From NCBI GenBank assembly GCA_949127705.1, contig CASBQJ010000100.1, positions 1-5,314 on the forward strand: a DNA stretch of 5,314 nucleotides, in the 5' to 3' direction. How positions within the stretch are numbered: position 1 is the stretch's first letter; each line of letters starts with the position of its first letter. Position numbers and translations under genes: made by a program. Origin of the DNA: Synechococcales cyanobacterium PMM_0085 (GTDB lineage Bacteria > Cyanobacteriota > Cyanobacteriia > Elainellales > Elainellaceae). A model generated the notes under the pieces. The model had not been told where the DNA came from, searched no databases, and worked only from the letters and a program-made list of their open reading frames with translations. This document shows, in pieces, positions 1-4,910 of the stretch.

Positions 1-1047
1 ACGCTGAACGCTGCCCAAGTATGGCAATTCAGACGGAGCAGACTCAACTTCAGGCCGCCCAGGGTCGGTCTGGCTCACCAACAATGAGGGCAGCCCTGCA
101 CCAGATCCAAGATGAGCGATCGCTCGCTCCGGCGATCGCTCATCTTGGGTCTCAATTTCAGCTACATCTGTTCCAGGCACGTCTGCTCCAGCTACGTCTG
201 CGCCCCTACCATTCAAACTGTTGGTAGGCGGCGACGATACGTCCGGTTCTGCTTCTAACCCTGCTGCAAAAATCTTGCTCGCGTCTGCCCCCGACAGGCT
301 GTAGTCTGTCTCTTCTACCGCCAATCCGCTGCCTGAACGGGACAAGCCGTAAACCAATCCTCCGGCGATCGCCAACCCGGCCAAAGAACCCATTACCCAT
401 CCTACCCAGCCAATTTCTCCCACCCCATCACCTGGAATCGCCGCAGAGGTTGGAGACGGCGCGAGCGTAGAGCCACCCGGCAAAGCAGGCGTTACAGCGG
501 CTGACGAGCCAGGAGACGCGGCACCATCAGTCTCAGCGCTGGGAGTTGAGGCGATAGGTTGCCCTTGTGCAGATAGAGAGCGTTCCGCCTGCTTTAACTG
601 TTCCAGAGTGGCTGGATCTACCTTGGTCGTTTCCGGTAAACCTGTTTCTTTTTGAAATCGGTTAATGGCTGTTTGGGTGTCTTTTCCGAGCACCCCATTC
701 ACAGAGCCATAGAAATAGCCCAGCCGCTTTAAAACAGCCTGCAAGTCTCGAACCGCATCGCTCTTACTGCCCAAGGTTAACGGTTTGGGGCTAGGCTCCG
801 CTGAGCCAGAGGACGCTGTAGGGCTAGGATTTGCAGCGGCAACAGACGAGGTGGAATCAGTGCGGTTAGGCTGCTCAGAGGGGGTAGGCGATCGCTGCGC
901 CAAAACATGACTCCCCTTAACCCACTTGGTTATACTTCCCCCGGTAGGTGCCAACGCGGAAGCTGCGGCTATCCCTCCTGGCAAACTGAAGGTAGCCCCA
1001 ACAAGTGAAATCAACGTGATTAGTAGGAGCACAGGGCGGGGATGCAT
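1..1047 (-). CDS. Peptidoglycan-binding domain membrane protein (3' end beyond window)
   Basis: I translated this minus-strand frame by hand: 349 codons without a stop, from ATG at 1047 to the window edge, so the C-terminus is missing. An in-frame TGA lies at 1068-1066, and GGAG sits 5 nt before the ATG, which supports this start. Residues 1-33 look like a secretion signal (hydrophobic stretch VLLLITLISLVGA, Ala-rich end with AxA sites). Residues 50-90 are a Ser/Pro/Thr/Ala linker. Residues about 91-152 match the peptidoglycan-binding type 1 fold (LTLGSKSDAVRDLQ, then LGYFYGSVNGVLG and TQTAINRFQ). A second Pro/Ser/Ala linker follows, then a membrane helix at about 213-235 ending near Arg237. 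The family usually anchors a protein to murein. From the order I infer a periplasmic binding domain and a cytoplasmic tail; the tail is acidic and low in complexity, with no domain I recognise. Catalytic activity, if any, would lie beyond the edge. Confidence 0.8.
   Translation of the reverse strand, partial: MHPRPVLLLITLISLVGATFSLPGGIAAASALAPTGGSITKWVKGSHVLAQRSPTPSEQPNRTDSTSSVAAANPSPTASSGSAEPSPKPLTLGSKSDAVRDLQAVLKRLGYFYGSVNGVLGKDTQTAINRFQKETGLPETTKVDPATLEQLKQAERSLSAQGQPIASTPSAETDGAASPGSSAAVTPALPGGSTLAPSPTSAAIPGDGVGEIGWVGWVMGSLAGLAIAGGLVYGLSRSGSGLAVEETDYSLSGADASKIFAAGLEAEPDVSSPPTNSLNGRGADVAGADVPGTDVAEIETQDERSPERAIAHLGSGAGLPSLLVSQTDPGRPEVESAPSELPYLGSVQR
103..152. repeat. Long HIP1-containing inverted repeat inside the peptidoglycan-binding gene
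   Basis: Positions 107-123 and 132-148 are perfect 17-bp inverted arms (CCAAGATGAGCGATCGC and its reverse complement) around an 8-nt loop. After one mismatch the pairing resumes for three more base pairs, giving outer limits of 103 and 152. Each arm ends, next to the loop, in the octamer GCGATCGC. The repeat is read through in frame by the host gene, encoding about residues 299-315. It could form a stable hairpin in mRNA or cruciform DNA. It is too internal to be an ordinary terminator for this gene. Confidence 0.85.
157..201 (-). repeat. Three tandem 15-bp coding repeats
   Basis: Three successive 15-bp units (187-201, 172-186, 157-171) resemble each other with a few substitutions. On the minus strand they encode ADVAG, ADVPG and TDVAE, residues 283-297 of the peptidoglycan-binding protein. 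A unit length divisible by three keeps the frame. They lie 4 bp from the large hairpin, in the low-complexity tail. Confidence 0.7.
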
Positions 1048-1296
1048 TGATACTCCGGGTCGAGTTCAGCAGCGTTGGCTGGGTGAACAGCTGAAGTGCG
1101 AATTCAGGCTAGCTCAATCTTAGCGGTTCAGCATCACAACCTAAAATTAAACCGTTATGGGGTGTGGCCGTTCATCCGGTTCTAATGGCACTTGCTCTAA
1201 TAGCACGGATACAGCGCCGAGTCTAACAATAATTCAGCCACTCGGTACCCTGATCACTGAAACAGTTGCAGGACTGGTTGCCAACAAAGCCCCCGA
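1048..1296. other. Intergenic region upstream of the peptidoglycan-binding gene
   Basis: This 249-bp gap separates the stop of the transporter from the start of the peptidoglycan-binding gene, both on the minus strand. It must hold the promoter of the latter unless the two are co-transcribed. A weak -10-like TAAGAT reads on the minus strand at 1122-1117, with no good -35. The Shine-Dalgarno GGAG is at 1056-1053. Two near-identical 11-mers (tctaatggcac at 1181, tctaatagcac at 1196) lie 15 bp apart. I see no hairpin plus T-run terminator and no credible small gene. Confidence 0.5.
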
Positions 1297-2430
1297 TCAT
1301 CGTTCTAATTCGGGTTCAGGAATCTCTAGGCGTGGGATTGAAACGACTGCCTCTCCAGCCTCAGCAAAATCAACGTCGCTTAAGCTCGTTTCTCCCACAG
1401 CAGATAGCGGCAAGGTCACCAGTCCGTTGCTATCAGGGAGCAGTTCTGCTGCTGCTGGCACCGCCCGACCCAATCGAAATCGCTGCGCCAGAGTTTCTCG
1501 TTGATTGATAAAGTAGATGCTCACTAAGGTCAAGCTAACACCAACCCACTGAATCGGGGTCAGCACTTCGGAGAGAAACAAGTTACCAAACAATAGAGCA
1601 AACACAGGCGTCAGAAACGTCAGCGAGCTGAGGCTCGTGAGGTTGCCAGCTGCCGCAAAGTAGAAAAATAGCCCGTAGGCGATCGCACTGCCAAACACCG
1701 TTGAATAGCCCATCGCAATCCAATCTGACCCGCTCAGCCGTTGCCATTGATCGGTTTCACCCAGCGCCGACAACACAAACAGCGGCACCCCGCCCAACAC
1801 CATATGCCACCCCGTCGCCACGATCGGGTCGGCATGGCGAGATACGTAGCGCATCATGACTGTGCCAACGGCCATCGCCAGCGCCGCCATCAGCATCAGC
1901 CACTGCCCGTTTTGAGACAGCTCTTGCACCAAATCAACCCCGATTGCGGGCGAAATACCCCCATTCAGCGCCGCGTAAATTACCCCAGCAGGTAGCCCCA
2001 ACAGGCTAATCCCCGCCACGCCAAAGCCCAAGCCCAGCCAGCCCCATAGCCCCACCTGCTCGCCAAACAAGAACCGAGCCATCAGCGCCACGGCCAGCGG
2101 CTGCGAGTCGATCATGACCGAACCGAGTCCTGCCCCGGTTCTAAACAAACCCTCGGCCAAAAACCCTTGGAACAGGGCCCCGTCTACTAGCGCAAATAGA
2201 GCGATCCAACTCCAGGCTCGCCAGCCCCGAGGGTGCGATCGCCCCATCAGCCCGGTTACCCCCAAAACCATCAAGCCAGCGGGTAACAGCCGCACTCCTG
2301 CCATAAATAGCGGCGTGGTTTGAGGCGTCACCCCCTTCATTGCCACCATTGCCGTACCCCATAAAAAGAACGGCGCAATCAGCAGCAGCGAAGCAGCGGG
2401 AAGTCGAGATTCTGTTGGCTTGAGATCCAT
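1297..2430 (-). CDS. EamA/DMT family transporter
   Basis: This is a ten-helix inner-membrane transporter of the drug/metabolite (EamA, RhaT-like) superfamily, 377 residues from ATG 2430. Hydrophobic segments are at about 12-32, 38-60, 72-92, 101-120, 129-150, 176-194, 203-222, 235-259, 266-286 and 292-309. They form two EamA repeats (about 16-145 and 176-308). Family signatures include PFFLWGTAMVAMK in helix 1, FRTGAGLGSVMIDSQPL before helix 4 and the second-repeat SSLTFLTPVFALLFG followed by GE-like LSEVLTP. Such proteins commonly export amino acids or other small metabolites, but the substrate cannot be read from sequence. Residues 311-377 form a hydrophilic, partly acidic tail beyond the usual length of about 300. 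A TTG three codons upstream (2439) could also start translation; neither has a Shine-Dalgarno, and ATG is preferred. Confidence 0.9.
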   Translation of the reverse strand: MDLKPTESRLPAASLLLIAPFFLWGTAMVAMKGVTPQTTPLFMAGVRLLPAGLMVLGVTGLMGRSHPRGWRAWSWIALFALVDGALFQGFLAEGLFRTGAGLGSVMIDSQPLAVALMARFLFGEQVGLWGWLGLGFGVAGISLLGLPAGVIYAALNGGISPAIGVDLVQELSQNGQWLMLMAALAMAVGTVMMRYVSRHADPIVATGWHMVLGGVPLFVLSALGETDQWQRLSGSDWIAMGYSTVFGSAIAYGLFFYFAAAGNLTSLSSLTFLTPVFALLFGNLFLSEVLTPIQWVGVSLTLVSIYFINQRETLAQRFRLGRAVPAAAELLPDSNGLVTLPLSAVGETSLSDVDFAEAGEAVVSIPRLEIPEPELER

Positions 2431-2586
2431 GGGCGTCAAAAATATTATCTATTTATTCTACTGAGTATGTACTTATATGAAGAATTTATCCTCCTCACTC
2501 TTCAGTCAGATGAGGCACACTAGAGGTTGCTCTGAGCAATCAAACGCTTCAGAGCGTTAACCTATCCGCTATTTTACCGAGTGACC
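2431..2586. promoter_or_regulatory. Divergent upstream region of the DMT transporter and sppA
   Basis: These 156 bp separate two divergent start codons, so promoters for both genes should lie here. The transporter side (2440-2490) is AT-rich, with several -10-like hexamers on the minus strand (TAGAAT, GATAAT), but no spaced -35 that I trust. The sppA side carries two compact dyads described separately. Neither gene has a convincing Shine-Dalgarno at its chosen start. Confidence 0.45.
2527..2558. promoter_or_regulatory. Two adjacent dyads upstream of sppA
   Basis: TTGCTC-T-GAGCAA occupies 2527-2539 as a perfect 6-bp palindrome with a one-base centre. Three bases later AACGCT-TCAG-AGCGTT occupies 2543-2558 as a perfect 6-bp stem with a four-base loop. 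The second ends 28 nt before the sppA ATG. They could be protein-binding operators or, if transcribed, small leader hairpins. No T-run follows, so a terminator is unlikely. The function is inferred from position only. Confidence 0.4.
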
Positions 2587-3429
2587 ATGATTTGGCCCTT
2601 TAAGCCGTCGTTTCGTAAACAAATTGCCCGCATTGAGATTACCGGGGCGATCGCGGGTGGGACTCGCAAGCGCGTCCTCGATGCGCTTAAAATTGTTGAA
2701 GAGAGGAAATTTCCGGCTCTACTGCTGAGAATCGATAGCCCTGGAGGCACCGTCGGTGATTCTCAAGAAATTTACTACGCGCTCAAAAAATTACGTGAGA
2801 AAATTAAAATCGTTGCGAGCTTTGGCAATATCTCTGCCTCGGGCGGCGTTTATATTGGCATGGGAGCCGAACACATTGTCGCCAATCCCGGTACCATCAC
2901 AGGCAGCATTGGGGTAATTTTGCGGGGCAATAACCTAGAGCGCCTCCTAGAGAAGATTGGCGTCTCCTTCAAGGTGATTAAATCTGGTCCCTATAAAGAC
3001 ATTCTGGCCTTTGATCGAGAACTAACTGCGCCCGAAGAACACATTTTGCAGGAGCTAATTGATATTAGCTATCAACAGTTTGTGCAAACGGTAGCAGACG
3101 CTCGTAAGCTAACGGTAGAGACTGTAAGAAGTTTTGCTGATGGCCGGATCTTTACAGGGCAGCAGGCGTTAGAACTAGGGGTAGTTGATCGGTTGGGTAC
3201 CGAAGAAGATGCCCGTCGCTGGGCGGCAGAGCTAGCGGGGTTAGACCCCGAAAAAACGACCCTTTATACCTTAGAGGAAAAAAAGAGTCTCACCAGTCGC
3301 CTGTTGCCAGGAAATCAGGCTTCAAGCGAGCTAGCGACCTATCTGGGGCCGCGTCTATCTGCTGCTACAGACTGGCTAGAATTTGAAGCGTCTACCAGCG
3401 GCCTGCCGTTGTGGATGTATAGGCCGTAG
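2587..3429 (+). CDS. sppA: Signal peptide peptidase SppA (S49 serine protease)
   Basis: SppA cleaves remnant signal peptides and other membrane-associated peptides with a Ser/Lys dyad. With the ATG at 2587 the protein has 280 residues. Residues 14-24 give the IARIEITGAIA strand, residues 49-55 IDSPGGT, and 83-88 SASGGV with the likely nucleophile Ser85. Residues 131-139 are VIKSGPYKD with the likely general base Lys137. The 52-residue Ser-Lys gap equals that of Bacillus subtilis SppA (Ser147, Lys199). DGRIFTGQQALELGVVDRLG near 186-205 is the conserved end of the S49 domain. No N-terminal membrane helix is visible, as in short bacterial SppA forms, so it may be peripheral or soluble. A GTG two codons upstream (2581) is an alternative start; the MIWPF beginning, which I recall as usual for cyanobacterial homologues, favours 2587. 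Confidence 0.93.
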   Translation: MIWPFKPSFRKQIARIEITGAIAGGTRKRVLDALKIVEERKFPALLLRIDSPGGTVGDSQEIYYALKKLREKIKIVASFGNISASGGVYIGMGAEHIVANPGTITGSIGVILRGNNLERLLEKIGVSFKVIKSGPYKDILAFDRELTAPEEHILQELIDISYQQFVQTVADARKLTVETVRSFADGRIFTGQQALELGVVDRLGTEEDARRWAAELAGLDPEKTTLYTLEEKKSLTSRLLPGNQASSELATYLGPRLSAATDWLEFEASTSGLPLWMYRP

Positions 3430-3565
3430 GAAGAGATTGGGACTGAAGAGCCGAGGGTAGGAACTAGGGGACAAGTAAGAGGGAACAGCTTAAATTTATC
3501 CTTCATCCTTCCACCTCCATCCTTTCCTCCCAGTGACATCACGTTTTATATAGGAGGATAGGTCT
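3430..3565 (+). other. sppA-aroH spacer with purine-to-pyrimidine switch
   Basis: The first 60 bp are G/A-rich. Positions 3499-3531 then form a 33-nt tract without any G and with only three A. It contains CCTCC twice (3514-3518, 3526-3530), complementary to a Shine-Dalgarno core. I see no clear rho-independent terminator for sppA, so read-through into aroH is possible. No small gene is credible here. Confidence 0.55.
3521..3562 (+). promoter_or_regulatory. Strong Shine-Dalgarno of aroH with a complementary upstream arm
   Basis: AGGAGG at 3552-3557 lies 8 nt before the GTG start and is the best Shine-Dalgarno in the window. It decides the start codon. The segment 3521-3530 (CCTTTCCTCC) can pair with 3553-3562 (GGAGGATAGG) in nine of ten positions, with a single T-T mismatch and a 22-nt loop. 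In mRNA this would mask the ribosome binding site. The complementarity is visible; any regulatory role is inference. Confidence 0.5.
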
Positions 3566-3952
3566 GTGGGTTGGCAAGTTCGGGCAATTCGGGGGGCAAC
3601 TACTGCCTCGGAAAATTCGAGAGACGCAATTCGTGAGGCGGTAACGGAGCTGTTGGACGAACTGGAACGACTGAACTCGATTTACCCGGACGACTTGATC
3701 AGCGTGACGTTTTCAGTCACCCAGGACTTGAATGCGATGTTCCCGGCTGCGATCGCCCGTCAGCGTCCAGGCTGGGACGCAGTCCCTCTGCTCGATGTCC
3801 AGCAGATGTATGTAGAAGGCAGTCTAGAACGCTGCATTCGGTTTTTGATTCATGTCAATGTTCCGACCCTAACCGAAATTCGCCACCCCTACCTGCGCGG
3901 TGCCGCCGTGCTCCGACCCGACTGGGGCTACGCGCCGATGTCGCTTCAGTAG
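3566..3952 (+). CDS. aroH: Chorismate mutase, AroH class
   Basis: This enzyme converts chorismate to prephenate, the branch step toward phenylalanine and tyrosine. The 128 residues align along their length with the trimeric AroH of Bacillus subtilis (127 residues). Matching features are VRAIRGATT (Arg9 for Arg7), FSVTQDLNAMFPAAIAR (Phe59 and Arg65 for Phe57 and Arg63), GSLERCIR (Arg92 for Arg90), IRHPYL (Tyr109 for Tyr108) and AVLRPD (Arg117 for Arg116). The catalytic Glu78 position holds Gln80, and Cys75 corresponds to Asp77, in PLLDVQQMYVEGSL. I recall similar DVQQM motifs in other cyanobacterial homologues, so this may be normal for the lineage. The GTG start follows AGGAGG by 8 nt. The stop codon sits in the first unit of a 13-bp repeat array. 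It may be co-transcribed with sppA. Confidence 0.93.
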   Translation: MGWQVRAIRGATTASENSRDAIREAVTELLDELERLNSIYPDDLISVTFSVTQDLNAMFPAAIARQRPGWDAVPLLDVQQMYVEGSLERCIRFLIHVNVPTLTEIRHPYLRGAAVLRPDWGYAPMSLQ

Positions 3953-3993
3953 ACCGCTTCAGTAGACCGCTTCAGTAGACCGCTTCAGTAGAC
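3942..3993. repeat. Four perfect 13-bp tandem repeats at a convergent gene junction
   Basis: The unit CGCTTCAGTAGAC occurs four times without mismatch (3942, 3955, 3968, 3981). The first unit encodes the last residues of AroH (Ser-Leu-Gln) and its TAG. The array ends one base before the TAG stop of the minus-strand ATPase gene (3996-3994). Thus it fills the whole space between two convergent stop codons. Because 13 is not a multiple of three, the TAG in each unit falls in successive forward frames and the TGA on the other strand in successive reverse frames. No hairpin terminator is seen here. Confidence 0.95.
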
Positions 3994-4782
3994 CTAAACG
4001 TTGGCGAAGCTCATGCGGCTGAGGAAAGCTTTCAGGCGATCGCACTCGGGATTGTCTAACACCTGCCGTGAGGGTCCCTCTTCTTCTACTTGCCCCTGAT
4101 TAAGAAATAAAACGCGGTGCGCCACTTCGCGGGCAAACTGCATTTCGTGGGTGACGATCGCCATCGTCATGCCCTCTTCGGCTAGCTGTTTCATCACGGC
4201 CAGCACTTCACCCACTAGTTCCGGATCCAGCGCGCTAGTCGGTTCGTCGAACAGCATAATTTTGGGCTGCATGCACAGCGCCCGGGCGATCGCCACCCGC
4301 TGCTTTTGCCCGCCCGAGAGCTGATCGGGGTACGAGTCTGCTTTTTCTAACAAGCCTACCTTATCGAGAAAGGTGCGGGCAATTCGCTTGCTTTCCTTAG
4401 CCGATTTTCCTAGCACCTTTTGCGGAGCTAGGGTCAAATTATTGGCCACCGTCATGTGCGGGAACAGATTAAACTGCTGAAACACCATCCCGACTTCAGC
4501 GTGCAGCAGGCGGAGGTCTGCCGCACTTAGTTTTGCTTGATCCGATAGGTCAATCCCATTCACCACTAGCCGCCCGCCATTAATTGTTTCCAGATGGTTG
4601 AAACAGCGCAGCAGGGTGCTTTTGCCGCAGCCTGATGACCCAATCACCGCCACCACCTCACCTGGGTTAATGTAGCCGCTAATGCCTTTAAGCACCTTGA
4701 GAGGGCCAAAGTTTTTCTCCACTTGCTCAAACACAATTGCGGGCGCGCTATCGTTTATCACTGAGAATTTCCCCACTGTCAT
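3994..4782 (-). CDS. Polar amino-acid ABC transporter ATP-binding protein (GlnQ type)
   Basis: This is the cytoplasmic ATPase of an importer for polar amino acids. Its 262 residues contain, in order, the Walker A loop GSSGCGKST (48-56), the Q-loop FQQFNLFPHMTV (101-112), the ABC signature LSGGQKQR (155-162), Walker B IMLFDEP (175-181, with Asp179 and Glu180), the D-loop SALDPE (183-188) and the H-loop THEM (His212). FNLFPHMTV and THEMQFAREVA are typical of the GlnQ/HisP group (PAAT family). All ATPase motifs are intact and the length is near the family norm, with about 15 extra N-terminal residues. A TAG lies immediately before the ATG, which bounds the start; no Shine-Dalgarno is visible. 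It is divergent from a binding-protein gene of the same transporter class, its likely partner. The specific substrate (Gln, Glu, Arg or other) cannot be told. Confidence 0.93.
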   Translation of the reverse strand: MTVGKFSVINDSAPAIVFEQVEKNFGPLKVLKGISGYINPGEVVAVIGSSGCGKSTLLRCFNHLETINGGRLVVNGIDLSDQAKLSAADLRLLHAEVGMVFQQFNLFPHMTVANNLTLAPQKVLGKSAKESKRIARTFLDKVGLLEKADSYPDQLSGGQKQRVAIARALCMQPKIMLFDEPTSALDPELVGEVLAVMKQLAEEGMTMAIVTHEMQFAREVAHRVLFLNQGQVEEEGPSRQVLDNPECDRLKAFLSRMSFANV

Positions 4783-4910
4783 CTATGCAACGGAATTAAG
4801 TATCGCTTAAGCAGACGATAGATTCCGAGTCTACTATTGTTTAACGGTCTATTTAGCCGTCTATTTAGCCGTCAACACATTTTTTACGTTTATATAAGGA
4901 TTGGTTGCAA
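4783..4910. promoter_or_regulatory. Divergent promoter region between ATPase and binding-protein genes
   Basis: This 128-bp AT-rich gap separates the two ABC transporter starts and should carry both promoters. A tandem pair of 12-mers (gtctatttagcc) sits in the middle. TTGACG on the minus strand at 4875-4870 is a reasonable -35 for the ATPase gene; 17 nt on lies only ATAGAC, a poor -10. GCTTAAGC (4805-4812) is a palindrome, flanked by TATCG/CGATA arms at 4801-4805 and 4816-4820. I see no GTA-N8-TAC site for the nitrogen regulator NtcA. AAGGA at 4896-4900 is the likely Shine-Dalgarno of the binding protein, 10 nt before its GTG. Confidence 0.45.
4847..4870. repeat. Two tandem 12-bp repeats in the divergent promoter region
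   Basis: GTCTATTTAGCC is repeated exactly at 4847-4858 and 4859-4870, followed by a further GTC. Direct repeats of about one helical turn between divergent genes may be binding sites for a shared regulator, or a simple duplication. Confidence 0.8.

Larger units (their letters stand above)
116..4293. repeat. Ten dispersed HIP1 octamers (GCGATCGC)
   Basis: Copies start at 116, 132, 365, 888, 1679, 2235, 2647, 3749, 4036 and 4286. All lie inside coding sequence, in four of the six genes on both strands plus aroH. A random 8-mer would be expected about 0.08 times in this length. HIP1 over-representation is established for many cyanobacteria and is the main ground for the taxonomic call. No copy occurs in the last kilobase, which at this density could be chance. 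Confidence 0.95.

Noticed and set aside
103..152. Rho-independent terminator
   Set aside because: The hairpin is within an open frame that continues past it, and no T-run follows on either strand.
926..1123. Plus-strand 65-codon frame over the start of the peptidoglycan-binding gene
   Set aside because: It is antisense to a well-supported signal peptide and start, and it resembles no known protein.
1157..1504. Plus-strand open frame of 115 codons
   Set aside because: Half of it lies antisense to the transporter gene, composition is Ser/Thr/Ala low complexity, and no Shine-Dalgarno precedes it. It is best read as a shadow.
2481..2496. AGGAGG-like sequence on the minus strand upstream of the transporter
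   Set aside because: It has the look of a Shine-Dalgarno, but no start codon lies at a usable distance and the transporter start is about 55 nt farther on.
3942..3993. CRISPR array or attachment site
   Set aside because: Units are directly abutting with no spacers, far shorter than CRISPR repeats, and no integrase or cas gene is present.
4893..4898. TATAAG as -10 for the binding-protein gene
   Set aside because: It matches five of six consensus bases but overlaps the Shine-Dalgarno, would leave a leader of only a few bases, and has no -35 at the right distance.
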